Shown here: positions 9,672 to 21,928 of the stretch, piece after piece | Layout: each line of letters begins with the position of its first letter | Position numbering within the stretch: the stretch's first letter is position 1 | Source of the DNA: Sipunculus nudus | Lineage: Eukaryota; Annelida; Sipuncula; Golfingiida; Sipunculidae | Assembly: GCA_026874595.1 (NCBI GenBank) | Contig: CM049316.1 | Span: 53,205,676 to 53,269,675, forward strand | Length of the DNA stretch: 64,000 nucleotides | Direction: 5' to 3' | The notes under the pieces: generated by a model | Database searches by the model: none | Told to the model about the DNA's origin: nothing | The model's input: only the letters and a program-made list of their open reading frames with translations | Made by a program: the position numbers and the translations under genes

Positions 9672-12600
9672 CACCTAGCCCCAGCTCCAGTGCTGTGTCA
9701 CCACTACTTCTCTGTGGATAAGGCCTGGCTTTAAGGGTCTGGTTAATTGGCAGTGTACTGACTACTGTGTGGTCTTACTCCAATTGGCAATACTACTGCC
9801 AACCAGACCACTATCTAAAAGAAGTTTGCCTACTTTTATCCTCATTGATCTCTTAAACGGAGTTGTGTATGAGTATGACATGTGGTTTACCGCATTTTAA
9901 CATTTATTGTTCCTGCAGTGACCCCGCAAATACGAGAACATATAATTTTTCACATACCATCATTTTGAGGGATTTTTTTGGCGTGGTTTTTAAAGTGCAT
10001 GGAGGTTACCATTAGAAACGGCCAAACTGCCTTAAGCAAAGACCAGAACAGCCAAATCTCCCATGCATTGTCACATAGCTTTTGTTTAGTTGCCTCCTAA
10101 CATAACAGTAAAAAAGAGCATTAATGCGTCCAGCAGTATTCTCATTGTGATGTATTCAAAATGCCAGTATTTATCCTCAATGGGATATAACAACATCACC
10201 TTTCCACTTCTGGGTGTGTCCTGCCATAGATCTGCAAGTGTCTATGAACTTTGATTATTGTTATGTGACAGGTGAAGAAGTTCTTTTTTAACATGTCAAT
10301 GACCCGCGATGTTTTGACTAGGCTGACCATTCAGGAAACCCTTAAAACAGTGGATACTTTGACTGACACTGCAGAAAGTTGATCATTACTAAAAGAAAGA
10401 GCATAAAACAGTTCGTAAGTTTGGAGAATATCAGATTTTAAATTGGCCTAAGAAAGCCAGGGTACACATTTTTGTGAACGTTAGCTGGTGCTGTCTGGAC
10501 CACACTCACAAATTCATGGATATTCAGGACTACACTGTAAGGTCAAAGGTCTCATGCAGAGAACAGCTTACCATATTCACCAAGTGTGACATATCCATGA
10601 CTGCCACTACCCTTGACCTGAGCGTTTGTGCTAAATGTTATTATGGTGACTGAAGCAGCGGTTCTCAGAGAAAATCAGTTGGTCTAATTATGCCCCCAAG
10701 AATACTTTATGAATAAGCACAGAGATGGAGCTCGTAATACGGGCCATGAGCACCTTTTGCATCATGATATATAATGAAAACCGTGAATTGGTTTAGCAAA
10801 GATAGGGTTCATGGTCAAATATCTGCTTTGAAGCTGTGCTTGTTAAACAAGTGCTCGCTTCACTTGGGTGGTCTAAGGCATTTTCCTGCATAATTTGTCT
10901 CTTAAAAGTTACAATTTATTCAGATTTTATTTATATTTGAATTCTTTCAAAGAATCAATTGCTAATAGTGCTCTTGTGTCCTACAAATGCCTTGTATTAA
11001 AGTTTCCTAACAATCATAGTAACCCTTTGCTAAAAAGGTTGCTGCAGATTTTGACTTAAAACATATATTTAATTAATCTTTCATATCTTCCTTACATCAG
11101 TCTATACTTTATACATCTAAAAATAATTTTATATGTAAACAGTCGAAGAGCTAAGAAAATCAGAATGCCTCTGTGTCCCATTCTGGTTTGCAAAAACAAA
11201 CATCATCACTGACCAGGTCTTAAAGGTAAACATACCTATATATGAATTTCTTTCCACAAGCACAGGGCCACATTATAAATGCAGTACATATTGTTATATA
11301 TATCTTATTGAGACAGTATCCTACTGATATTCTGCATTTTATCTAAACTTTTAGAATAAAAATATCGAGGCAACATTACTCATCTCATTTAATACCTCCC
11401 CTTACCCCAATATAAAGCCCAGACACAGGTTTTAATCAGCTCGTATTTGCAAATACTGTAAAGAGCTGCATATATGTCAAGAAATTTGTTCTAAAAAAAT
11501 GAAGGGAGTTGGTTGACTGTGTGCAGGTCTATGCATAAGTGGCCAGTTTTGCCTGGACTTGGTCAGACTGCCGACCTGAATGCCTGACTTCCCTAGCTAA
11601 GACTTATCACTCACCAGATGTCAGTTTCGGTGAAGTCAGGTACACGTGTGGCCCTTTCAGTCAATAAATACTGTGGAATAAGTTTTCCAAACAATCCTTT
11701 TTTTTTCAAAGTTCAACCATTTGCACTCTCCTTTTATTCGGATAATGCAGTATATTATTTTTTTTGCAATCCACTTGGCGGCTGACAGTGAGGAAGCACC
11801 CCTGCGCCTAGTTATATTGAGCTTCATTCACAAGCAATTAAGCATGAGTGCTAGAAGCACAAATATTGCGTAATCAATGAGGATCTTATTATGAGCATCA
11901 ACCCTGTGTATCTGACATCCAGTTCTGGTACAGAATTGCTCAACAACAACATGGGGAGCTTACACAAGTGTGCTAATGCAGAAATAGTAAAAGCCTGCTG
12001 GTTGTGGTAGGTGACATACTAACAGATAACAAAAGGCAGGGCCAGCTTGGTTGAACTTCAAAGCCTTGAAGCCATATTCCCATTGATGAGGTAATGAGGT
12101 CTTCAGGGTGCAGTGTTTTCATAGTTGTTGTTTCAGATCATTACAAGACTGACTGGAAATACATGCCATGAAGATTGCCATGATTATTGATGACTAGTTT
12201 ACCAAACAGGCCAGACAAGAAAAGTGAGATGTTCCATTCAACTAACGATCATATCAAACAACTGATAAACCAAAATCTTTTAAGCATTAGATATTAAAAT
12301 AGCAAACTATAAAAGAATATCAGATTTTTTACATAGGAATTGGCATTGAAGAAGACTGTTTAATTTTTTATCCCATTTTGGATAAGCAGACACGGCCTAC
12401 TTGCCATTTGATTGTCTATTCCATTTCTCTTCAAGCAACATTGGTGTCACCTAATGGAAAAAAAAATAGTTGACTGTTTTAATACTGATGATGAATTAAT
12501 GCTAGTTTTGAAATTAAAGCTATTAAGTCTTACATCATATACTTATTCATAACACTTGAAGCACAGATATTGGTTAATAACACTTGAAGTGCAAATCTTT

Positions 12601-13109
12601 GTTTATTTTTTATTTATAAAAAAATTTCAATTTGATAACAAAAGTATGTTTATTCAATTTCTTCCCTTTTTCAATAAGCAGAATTGAATGGTCCCCTTGA
12701 CATTTGACCATTAATTCCCCCATGCTTATCACAAAACATGTTGAGCTCATCAACATGACATCACTGATCAGGATCAAGTCAATTACGAGTCATGTGATCT
12801 CTTCCCTAATATATTGTGTATTACTAATTGAAAACCTTGACTTGCAAAAAATATGTGATCCTTAATTGGTGTTTCCGTAAAAAAGTTTGGATTAATTTAC
12901 ATACATGGCCTCGTAAGGCATTCTGTATTCAGATGGCATTCTCCATCAGCTGACCAGATAGCTGGAACCTTTGAGATAAGATATTTAGATTAAGGACAGT
13001 TTCCACAAATTCCAAATCATATTGGTTCATATACATTAAATTTGTGACAGAGTTTTTTGACCATTTTACCTGTGTATGTTGCCTTGACTTGTCTGGGTAT
13101 TCTTTGCAG
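9672..13109. other. Upstream region of LRRCC1, little recognisable
   Basis: About 3.4 kb of largely non-repetitive sequence with no confidently called gene. It probably contains the LRRCC1 promoter, first non-coding exon and first intron, because a splice acceptor precedes the start-codon exon at 13109. Two short open stretches bounded by splice-like sites are seen. One is 10272-10382 (36 codons after a TGACAG acceptor, ending in TGA). The other is 11143-11225, listed separately. No CpG island, TATA box or transcription start could be placed. Confidence 0.4.
11143..11225 (+). other. Possible internal exon of unknown gene
   Basis: An 83-bp stretch lies between a possible acceptor (TATGTAAACAG, ending at 11142) and a good donor (AAAG/GTAAAC at 11226). 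The frame from 11145 is open for 27 codons, includes CVPFWFAKTNIITDQVLK and leaves no partial codon at the donor. No family is recognised. An open frame this short is expected fairly often by chance, so confidence is low. Confidence 0.2.
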
Positions 13110-13194
13110 GTTGGAAATGGTCAAGGATGTCATTTTAAACTTATAATAGCTGACTAGGCATTTCATCAGGTGACCTCATCATAAGACAGAGAAA
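13110..13194 (+). other. LRRCC1: LRRCC1 5' untranslated part of the first coding exon
   Basis: TATTCTTTGCAG at 13098-13109 is a strong splice acceptor, so the start-codon exon probably begins at 13110 and a non-coding exon lies further upstream. An in-frame TGA at 13171-13173 lies eight codons before the ATG at 13195, which closes the frame upstream and supports that start. Confidence 0.55.
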
Positions 13195-13466
13195 ATGGAT
13201 TCTGATCAAGAAGACTTGACATTGATTGACTCGAGCATCAGTAGTTTGGCTGACATAGCCTTACATCCTCGTTTGAAAACCCTCAATGTACATTGCAATT
13301 ACATTCATCGGATTGCTTACCTTGATAGGCTGACCCGCCTCGTTCATCTGGACTTGTCAGCCAATCAGATTGAGCGAATGGAAGGAATGGAATGCCTTCT
13401 TTCCTTGAGTACACTCAATTTGGCATCAAATGTAATACAGACTGTATCTGGACTGCAGAACCTCAG
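13195..13466 (+). CDS. LRRCC1: LRRCC1 coding exon 1 (start codon, leucine-rich repeats)
   Basis: LRRCC1 (also called CLERC) is a centriole and centrosome protein of animals, needed for spindle and cilium organisation. It has N-terminal leucine-rich repeats and a long C-terminal coiled coil. This exon encodes residues 1-90 and two bases of codon 91. Three SDS22-type leucine-rich repeats of about 22 residues are plain: LKTLNVHCNYI near 28-38, LVHLDLSANQI near 49-59 and LSTLNLASNVI near 71-81. An acidic leader with the DSSISSLADIALHP segment precedes them, as in vertebrate LRRCC1. The start is supported by an in-frame stop at 13171. The exon ends CCTCAG/GTGAAA at 13466 with two bases of an Arg codon, completed by the first base of exon 2. 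The family is assigned from recalled resemblance of repeat order, cap and downstream segments. Other SDS22-like proteins share the repeats, but the combination with later exons favours LRRCC1. Confidence 0.88.
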
Positions 13467-14313
13467 GTGAAAATGCTTTTATTTTTTTTATTTGATTTAA
13501 AAAATTTTAATAATTACAATATAAGTGCTTAAAATGTCAGTTTGCAAACTGCTTATTAGCTCATCAGGCCATAAGCACGATGGACTAATGCCATGGCGAT
13601 GCAGCCTCTGTCCACAATTCTCAAAAATATGTTTCTTCTCATTTATTTCTCAACTGGTTTTGATTTTGTTGGTTTTATCTGATCAATACAGCTGGTGGTT
13701 GGCTTGGTAACTTCTAAATGGAATTTTAAAATTCCTTAGTCATGCAAATATATGCAAACTTTTTTAAAAATAAAAAAATGCTTCTTTTACTTAAATTTTA
13801 AAAATAATTTTTAGTCTGCTTGTTTTATCTGATTTGGCTTGGGGCTGTCTTCTACAAGTTTACACAGGATTTTGGACCTGCAGGTTTGACCCCTTGAGAT
13901 ACTGTCTTTCACTGATGAATAGTTCATTCCATGCACTTAATGAAAATTGCCTTATTTTATGTAGCAGTGATCACTACACCATTAATGATCTGGTTATGGC
14001 ATTTGACTGGAAATTATTTCAATTACAAATGTAAATCATTTCCATGAATTGTTTAAACAGAAGATATGATGAAGAAATGCAGTTAATTTTGTTGTCAGAT
14101 CCTGCACGTTTTCTTTTGCCCCTGATTTTGTCTCCTGAAAATATACTTAAAAGAAACAGACATGCAGATTGCCGTATAATGTAATATATCAGTATCTGTG
14201 TAGACTCGATGTGTAGAAAGAGAATTTCAAATTTGATCAGAAGTGTGGATGTGAGTCATCCGTGCAGCTACAGGTGAAAATGATTACTTGAATTTTTATT
14301 TTCCAACCAACAG
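13467..14313 (+). other. LRRCC1: LRRCC1 intron 1
   Basis: 847-bp GT-AG intron (GTGAAA ... CAACCAACAG). Short open frames inside (13525-13710, 13834-14034) are AT-rich and not conserved in style with the exons. Nothing else was seen. Confidence 0.85.
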
Positions 14314-14531
14314 GAACTTGGTAAAGATAAATCTGGCTTACAACCAGATCCAGGATGTTTCAGGATTCTCATCAATGTGGGGTCCAGACTATCGGCTGTC
14401 ACAGGTGGACTTACAGGGGAACCAACTTGCCAGCAAAGAACATCTGCTACAGAGCTTCAGAGGCTGTGTCAACCTGAGACATTTAACACTTACTTATTCG
14501 GGAAGTGATAACCCATTATGTGCCAATGCAG
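14314..14531 (+). CDS. LRRCC1: LRRCC1 coding exon 2 (LRRs and start of cap)
   Basis: Encodes the last base of Arg91, residues 92-163 and one base of codon 164. It continues the repeats with LVKINLAYNQIQDVSGF (residues 93-109) and a last, looser repeat, LSQVDLQGNQL near 119-129. Then comes LRHLTLTYSGSDNPLC, the segment that in this family runs into the cap. The acceptor is TTTTCCAACCAACAG ending at 14313 and the donor is GCAG/GTGCTT at 14532. The Arg codon formed across the exon 1-2 junction keeps the leucine spacing of the repeat array unbroken, which confirms the junction. Confidence 0.88.
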
Positions 14532-15204
14532 GTGCTTATAAAACCTCTTGTTGTTAACATCTGATTTTTTACAAATCACAGCACTTGCTGTATGATTCTA
14601 CACAGAGTTTGTGAAATCAGTCTACTACCATAGTGATGGGAGTTGTAAAGTCATGTTCCATGATTAAAAAAAAAATGACTGATGATAAATTATGAATCAT
14701 TTATTTTACCTTAAGTATTTCCATAAAGTATATTGTGTCAGTCAGTATTCATGTACAGACATTGTAAAATCATGTTATAATAGTAATCAAACACTTGTCC
14801 GGAGGCCTCGCTTTGGTTTTTATGGTAACTATGATTAATTATAAAAGAAAAATGACCTATCATTGATCAAATCTATGAACTTCACTGCAGTAAACTATCA
14901 TAACTATAAAGGAATTTCATGTATTGTTTATTTTAAAAATAGGAATTACTGGTAAGTAATATGTTGTAGGCACAGAGTGCAGAACTTTAAGATTTTGTAA
15001 ATTGTTTATTGCTTAACCATAATGAACATGTATCAGGCTGAACCTATATCAGAAGCAGAGAATGTCAGTGTATAAAAGTAAAAATAGAAGAATGGTGAAT
15101 TACTTGACTTATGACGGGATGGATCCATCTGTATCATTATTAGCATCATAATCATGGCCTTTATAACACATTGTAAACACTAACATATAGAGTGTTTGCT
15201 TCAG
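14532..15204 (+). other. LRRCC1: LRRCC1 intron 2
   Basis: 673-bp GT-AG intron ending GTTTGCTTCAG. AT-rich, with no repeat or gene seen. Confidence 0.85.
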
Positions 15205-15312
15205 ATTACCCTAGATGTGTGTGGGATGCGCTGTCATGGCTTCGTGTACTGGATGGCCGCGATGGAGCAGGTCATCCTGCTCCTACTGATGAAATCCTAT
15301 CAGATATTCCAG
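15205..15312 (+). CDS. LRRCC1: LRRCC1 coding exon 3 (LRR C-cap)
   Basis: A 108-bp exon completing Asp164 and encoding residues 165-199 plus one base of Gly200. The segment YPRCVWDALSWLRVLDGR has the pattern of a leucine-rich-repeat cap (Tyr-Arg ... Leu-Pro/Ser-x-Leu-x-x-Leu-Asp), seen in LRRCC1, LRRC and dynein-associated SDS22-type proteins, where it closes the hydrophobic core. The acceptor is TTGCTTCAG at 15204 and the donor is CCAG/GTAAAA at 15313. The exon ends in the same phase as exon 2 began codon 164, so it is symmetric (phase 1-1). A short open extension past the donor, to 15509, is intronic. Confidence 0.87.
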
Positions 15313-15618
15313 GTAAAACATACACATCAAGCACCTTAACTGAAGCAAAGACTTATTTTAGAAGTGGAAGAGTAATATTGCTCTGCATAATGAGCAGTTG
15401 TGGAAAAAAAAAGTTTTTGTTCTGTTATAGTTGCCCCATGTATACTGTACCACAAAGGTACCACTCAGTGTACGCTGTGACTTTATATGTAATTGCAAAA
15501 ACATGTTAATGAATGATGGGTAATTAAAGTTATTTATAAATTCCTTGGTAATTTGGGTTAACTTAAACATTTAATATATTATTAAATTTCAACTGTCAGA
15601 TATAAAATAGGGCTGAAG

Positions 15619-18600
15619 ATGTCAGTTAGTAGATGCAGTGCTCACATGACCTGTCACATCAGCTTGGTCATGTCAGTCAGTAAATCCAGTGCTCACATGA
15701 CCTGTCACATGAGCTTGTTCATGTCGGTCAGTAGATCCAGTGCTCACATGACCTGTCACATCAGCTTGGTCATGTCAGTCAGTAGATCCAGTGCTCACAT
15801 GACCTGTCACATCAGCTTGTTCATGTCAGTCTGTAGATCCAGTGCTCACATGACCTGTCACATCAACTTGGTCATGTCAGTAAGTAGATCCAGTGCTCAC
15901 ATGACCTGTCACATCAGCTTATTCATGTCAGTCAGAGGATCTAGTGCTCACATGACCTGTAACATCAGCTTGTTCATGTCAGTCAGTAGATCCAGTGCTC
16001 ACATGACCTGTCACATCAACTTGGTCATGTCAGTAAGTAGATCCAGTGCTCACATGACCTGTCACATCAGCTTGTTCATGTCAGTCAGAGGATCTAGTGC
16101 TCACATGACCTGTAACATCAGCTTGTTCATGTCAGTCAGTAGATCCAGTGCTCACATGACCTGTCACATCAGCTTGGTCATGTCAGTAAGTAGATCCAGT
16201 GCTCACATGACCTGTCACATCAGCTTGGTCATGTCAATCAGTAGATCCAGTGCTCACATGACCTGTCACATTAGCTTGGTCATGTCAGTCAGTAGATCCA
16301 GTGCTCACATGACCTGTCACATCAGCTTGGTCATGTCAGTCAGTAGATCCAGCACTCACATGACCTGTCACATCAGCTTGTTCATGTCAGTCAGAGGATC
16401 TAGTGCTCACATGCATGTCACATCAGCTTGTTCATGTCAGTCAGTAGATCCAGTGCTCACATGACCTGTCACATCAGCTAGGTCATGTCAGTCAGTAGAT
16501 CCAGTGCTCACATGACCTGTCACATCAGCTTGGTCATGTCAGTCAGTAGATCCAGTGCTCACATGACCTGTCACATCAGCTTGTTCATGTCAGTCAGAGG
16601 ATCTAGTGCTCACATGCATGTCACATCAGCTTGTTCATGTCAGTCAGTAGATCCAGTGCTCACATGACCTGTCACATCAGCTAGGTCATGTCAGTCAGTA
16701 GATCCAGTGCTCACATGACCTGTCACATCAGCTTGGTCATGTCAATCAGTAGATCCAGCACTCACATGACCTGTCACATCAGTTTGTTCATGTCAGTCAG
16801 TAGATCCAGTGCTCACATGACCTGTCACATCAACTTGTTCATGTCAGTCAGAGGATCTAGTGCTCTCATGACCTGTCACATCAGCTTGTTGATGTCAGTC
16901 AGTAGATCCAGTGCTCACATGACCTGACACATCAGCTTGGTTATGTCAGTCAGTAGATCCAGTGCTCACATGACCTGGTACATCAGCTTGGTCATGTCAG
17001 TCAGAGGATCTAGTGCTCACATGACCTGTCACATCAGCTTGTTCATGTCAGTCAGTAGATCCAGTGCTCACATGACCTGTCACATCAGCTTGTTCATGTC
17101 AGTCAGAGGATCTAGTGCTCACATGACCTGTCACATCAACTTGTTCATGTCAGTCAGTAGATCCAGTGCTCACATGACCTGTCACATCAGTTTGGTCATG
17201 TCAGTAATTAGGTCCGGTGCTCACATGACCTGTCACATCAGCTTGGTCATGTCAGTCAGTAGATTCAGTGCTCACATGACCTGTCACATCAGCTAGGTCA
17301 TGTCAGTCAGTAGATCCAGTGCTCACATGACCTGTCACATCAGCTTGGTCATGTCGGTCAGTAGATCCAGCGCTCACATGACCTGTCACATCAGCTTGGT
17401 CATGTCAATCAGTAGATCCAGCACTCACATGACCTGTCACATCAGTTTGTTCATGTCAGTCAGTAGATCTAGTGCTCACATGACCTGTCACATCAACTTG
17501 GTCATGTCAGTAAGTAGATCCAGTGCTCACATGACCTGTCACATCAGCTTGTTCATGTCAGTCAGAGGATCTTGTGCTCACATGACCTGTCACATCAGCT
17601 TGTTGATGTCAGTCAGTAGATCCAGTGCTCACATGACCTGTCACATCAGCTTGTTCATGTCAGTCAGTAGATCCAGCACTCACATGACCTGTCACATCAG
17701 CTTGTTCATGTCAGTCAGAGGATCCAGTGCTCACATGACCTGACACATCAGCTTGTTCATGTCAGTCAGTAGATCCAGTGCTCACATGACCTATCACATC
17801 AGCTTGTTCATGTCAGTCAGAGGATCTAGTGCTCACATGACCTGTCACATCAGCTTGTTGATGTCAGTCAGTAGATCCAGTGCTCACATGACCTGTCACA
17901 TCAGCTTGTTCATGTCAGTCAGTAGATCCAGCACTCACATGACCTGTCACATCAGCTTGTTCATGTCAGTCAGAGGATCCAGTGCTCACATGACCTGACA
18001 CATCAGTTTGTTCATGTCAGTCAGTAGATCCAGTGCTCACATGACCTGTCACATCAGCTTGTTCATGTCAGTCAGAGGATCTAGTGCTCACATGACCTGT
18101 CACATCAGCTTGTTGATGTCAGTCAGTAGATCCAGTGCTCACATGACCTGTCACATCAGCTTGGTCATGTCAGTAAGTAGATCCAGTGCTCACATGACCT
18201 GTCACATCAGCTTGTTCATGTCAGTCAGTAGATCCAGCACTCACATGACCTGTCACATCAGCTTGTTCATGTCAGTCAGAGGATCCAGTGCTCACATGAC
18301 CTGACACATCAGCTTGTTCATGTCAATCAGTAGATCCAGTGCTCACATGACCTGTCACATCAGCTTGGTCATGTCAGTCAGTAGATCCAGTGCTCACATG
18401 ACCTGTCACATCAGCTTGTTCATGTCTGTCAGAGGATCTAGTGCTCACATGATCTGTCACATCAGCTTGGTCATGTCAATCAGTAGATCCAGTGCTCACA
18501 TGACCTGACACATCAGCTTGTTCATGTCATTCAGAGGATCCAGTGCTCACATGACCTGTCACATCAGCTTGGTCATGTCAGTCAGTAGATCCAGTGCTCA

Positions 18601-18893
18601 CATGACCTGTCACATCAGCTTGGTCATGTCAGTAAGTAGATCCATTGCTCACATGACCTGTCACATCAGCTTGTTCATGTCAGTCAGTAGATCCAGTGCT
18701 CACATGACCTGTCACATCAGCTTGGTCATGTCAGTCAGTAGATCCAGTGCTCACATGACCTGTCACATCAGCTTGTTCATGTCAGTCAGAGGATCTAGTG
18801 CTCACATGACCTGTCACATCAGCTTGGTCATGTCAGTCAGTAGATCCAGTGCTCACATGACCTGTCACAGCAACTTGCCTTGGTCATGTCAGT
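15619..18893 (+). repeat. 51-bp tandem array, about 64 copies
   Basis: The unit reads ATGTCAGTCAGTAGATCCAG followed by TGCTCACATGACCTGTCACA and TCAGCTTGGTC. Period is 51 bp, with common variants (GTCAGAGGATCTAG, GTTCATG versus GGTCATG, GTTGATG). A 1-bp deletion in the ATGCATGTCAC variant occurs at 16411 and again at 16614, 203 bp apart (three 51-bp and one 50-bp unit), marking a local four-unit duplication. Because 51 is divisible by three, one frame stays open as a 17-residue repeat and gives spurious open frames up to 281 codons. Stops recur, and there is no splice context. Confidence 0.97.
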
Positions 18894-18962
18894 GAGTCTT
18901 TCAAAGAATGGTTTTCAAATTGTGTTTTAGCATTATTACATAAACATAATTGTGAGCTGTTT

Positions 18963-19083
18963 CTGTATTAATGAGAAAATTCTCTGTTAAAAGTTTATTC
19001 GCCAGAGTAAACCAACTAAAATTTTCCCTTATTGGGCCTATTTTTGCCCATTCTGCCTCACTCCTGTGTATCTAGGTCACACT
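18963..19083 (+). repeat. Left inverted terminal repeat of the DIRS-type element
   Basis: About 121 bp, complementary to 21929-22048. Runs from TCTGTATTAATGAG to GTATCTAGGTCACAC. Confidence 0.88.
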
Positions 19084-20499
19084 TCTTGGGATTCTCACCC
19101 AACTTGTTCTGTTTGCCGCTCAAAGACTGACGCTTGCCATGGTCCTTCTGACCCATGCTTTTATTGCCAGACATGGTCCACTGATAAGTGGTGGTTGGGG
19201 GGGGGGGAACCTTCCTCCGGGGACCGCGACACTGCTTGGTTGCGGTCACCCTTTGTTCCTGCGTGTAGTGTACCTTCCACACTGATTGTTTCCACGGCCA
19301 AGTCCTTATTGTCAATCTTCCGTAATCTTCGCCTGTCCCCGCTCAGTCGAATCAGTCTTCCACTTATGCTATATTGTCTATATTTTGTTCCATGTTGATG
19401 TCAGATTTAGATGATTCGTCTAAGTCTGTCCCTACTGTCCCAGTGGCATCCCCGGACCCCCAGGTTCTATCCCCTCAGCTGTTATCCTCTCCTCCGGCTC
19501 CACGCTGGCTTCTCTTACAGTCCCCTGTGGTTCCTGATGCCGGCCCTCCCATTGCTACTGCTGATCAGGCTGCTGATGTGTGTCCTGCTATCCCTGATAC
19601 CAGACGCATGTCCTCTTCTTTCTTCCAGCCCCCTCCTGTGCCTGTGAGTTGGGACTCCTTGCCAGTTCCTGTTTCCAGACGGTCTATGGCTTCTGAGGTC
19701 AAGCTCCAACGTCAGGCCTGGCGTACTCGGAATTCAGGTCTATCCAGGAGTCTCAGCAGGACAGGCCATCGTCCCGGGGTCTCCGTCCTCGGCCTGCTAC
19801 CTCCATGACTACAAGATTCTACCTGATTTTGGCTACTCTCCAGGCTCCTTCTTCTGCATCACCCTTTTTGTATGGAGTTCACTGAGCAGACAGTAGCGCT
19901 CTTAGTTGAGCATCACGCTGCTCTCACTGGGGCCATTTCAACATCTACGGGTGCAGCGGTTCCAACTGGTCCCGCCAAACATTGGTCCTCCGGCACTCTC
20001 TGGTCCCCTAGGGGTTATCGTGTGACGCTTTTTGACAGGTTTGTTCCCTTTCCGCCCCTGGCGGAGGTCCCCTAAATGGCTATGCACCTAGAATCTGGCG
20101 TTGATCAACCTTTCGGGGATGTCAAGTCGCTTGGCCAAATTCCATGTTTTCTACCATTAACCAAACTGGAGGGTTTAGGCCGACAGGCATTGGGGATCCT
20201 CAATGATCTCCAAGCCATTACCAGTCTCCTGTTGGTCTGCCAAGACCCGGCCACCGTAAACGATATCTGGCAGGCTTTCGCCCATGATTGTGCTGAACTC
20301 TAGGACACTTTATGGCGTCTGGTTGAAAACTGTTTTCTGCTTTGGCTGTTTGCACTTATTAGGTGCTCTCAAGCTGGAGCTCACTCCTGCTGAGTTATCA
20401 GAGCTAAATACTCAGCCGTTTACGGGCTTACTGCTGTATGGTGGTCAGCTACGCCCTTCATTGGATCACACTTTAGAGCATTGTGATCATCGGGCTTGA
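19066..20499 (+). pseudogene. Gag-like region of the DIRS-type element, broken
   Basis: Open stretches in different frames (19066-19398, 19374-19808, 20076-20303, 20284-20499) follow each other, so the original frame is broken by several indels. The first contains spaced Cys residues followed by CFYCQTWSTDKW, a Cys-x-x-Cys ... Trp pattern typical of the first protein of DIRS-type and related elements. The next is Pro/Ser-rich, a usual low-complexity Gag linker. A poly-G run at about 19197-19208 is one likely source of slippage. The later parts have no named domain. The role in an intact element would be particle formation. This copy cannot make it. Confidence 0.65.
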
Positions 20500-20794
20500 C
20501 TCCAATCTGCCCAGCCTTCATCTCGCCCATCTATTCATCTTGCTAGGGCTCATCCTGCGCCAGCACGCCAGTCATTTTCTAGCACGGCGCCAGCTCCAGC
20601 TCCGGCTAAGTCCTCACAGTCAGGCCACTTACCGTCCTTTCTGGGGAAATCCTCCAAGAAGGGTCATTCCAGAAATGACTCCTTCATTCCACTTGGCACC
20701 AGCCTCAAAGATCATTTTCTGGCTTGGGCGCAGATCACGTCGCACCCTTTTATTCTCAGCACCATCAGGTTCAGTTTCTGAATTACTTTTTTAA

Positions 20795-21665
20795 GTGTTC
20801 CACCGCTCACACTTCACCCTTCATCGCACCCCCTCCTCCAGACCCCGTTATACGGCCACCCTTGAGGAGACCATTCACACTATGATTGTCAAGCAAGCAA
20901 TTCTGGAGGTTTCCCCTACCACTCTTGGTTTTTATTCTTTGATTTTTGTTTGTCCCCAAGCCTCAAGGCAAATATTGGCCCATAATCAACCTCCAGCACC
21001 TGAATTCATACATTGCCCCACCTCCATTCAAAATGTACATTATTCAAGCTGTGCTCCGGACCATCCATCAGATGCATTCAAAATCGATCTCACCGATGTG
21101 TATTTTCATGTACCAGTTCACCTGTCCTCCAAGCCATTTCTTCGGTTTGCCTATGGGGATTGCATTTTTCAGTTCTGTGCTCTCACGTTTGGCATCAATA
21201 TGGCCCCGTGGATCTTTACCATAATTGTACACACTGTCACTGCCCATCTCCACTCAACGGGCATATCGGTCTTACCGTATCTGGACAATTGGCTTGTTCA
21301 TGTGGCCAATCGCTCCCAATTACTTCAACACAGGACCCAGGTTCTTTCCTTGTTAAAGAACTTCAGGTTTCTTGTAAATGCGGGCAAGTCTCAGCTTACT
21401 CCCACCTAGTCTCTCCAGTTTCTGGGTGTGGTTCTCAACTTCGAGTCCATAATGTCTGCACATGAATCTGTATCCCAGTCTGCCTTGTCGCAACTTCAAG
21501 TCAAGGCTCATGAAGTCAGGGCCATCCTACCTCCTTTACCAATTTATCCAACTTGTCTGGAAAGGTTTTTGGAAGTCCCTGTCAAGCTTCACGCAGTTTT
21601 ATTTCCATGATGTCAGACTCCAGAATTCTGGACTCTATGCTATGTGTCCTATTGTTGCTGCCTAA
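20795..21665 (+). pseudogene. Reverse transcriptase of the DIRS-type element, frameshifted and mutated
   Basis: Motifs of a DIRS/Ngaro-type reverse transcriptase appear in order but in alternating frames. A GFYS segment near 20930 is in the frame of 20795. The VPKPQGKYWPIINLQ fingers segment near 20950 is in the next frame. KIDLTDVYFHVPV near 21084 and a GINMAPWIFT segment near 21190 return to the first frame. The catalytic box, YLDNWL near 21279, has Asn where the family has the second Asp (YLDDW), so the active site is lost as well. The LGV segment that starts RNase H follows near 21420, again out of frame. At least two frameshifts and the active-site change show a dead copy. Confidence 0.82.
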
Positions 21666-21744
21666 AGTCATGGCCTTCTCCCGGTCATCCACCCATCCGT
21701 TCCAGTGACATCGTCTACTACTACGTCTTAGCTCCAGTGATGTT

Positions 21745-21860
21745 TCTCATTAATACAGATATAGCTCACAATTATGTTTTCTTAATAAAAACCCCCATTC
21801 CCTCCCGGTGAATGGTGGTTTTGTTAGTAAACTGTCGTGAGCTTTTCTGTATTACAAACA
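21745..21860. repeat. Internal complementary region of the DIRS-type element
   Basis: 21745-21789 is the reverse complement of 18928-18976 (the AACATAATTGTGAGCT block is exact). A second piece, GAGCTTTTCTGTATTA at about 21838-21853, resembles the same terminus in direct orientation. In DIRS elements such a region is thought to guide formation of the circular DNA intermediate. Its position just before the right inverted repeat is as expected. Confidence 0.75.
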
Positions 21861-21928
21861 ACTCCTCCCCCCCCCCCCCCCAGTGATCTTCTGTACTCCA
21901 CTATAAAAGTGATTACTGGAAACTGAAG

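Noticed and set aside
15619-18895. Long open frames (up to 281 codons) with a 17-residue repeat
   Set aside because: They are a product of a 51-bp tandem unit, a multiple of three without stops in one frame. Stops and frame changes recur across the array, and the array lies between LRRCC1 exons without splice context.
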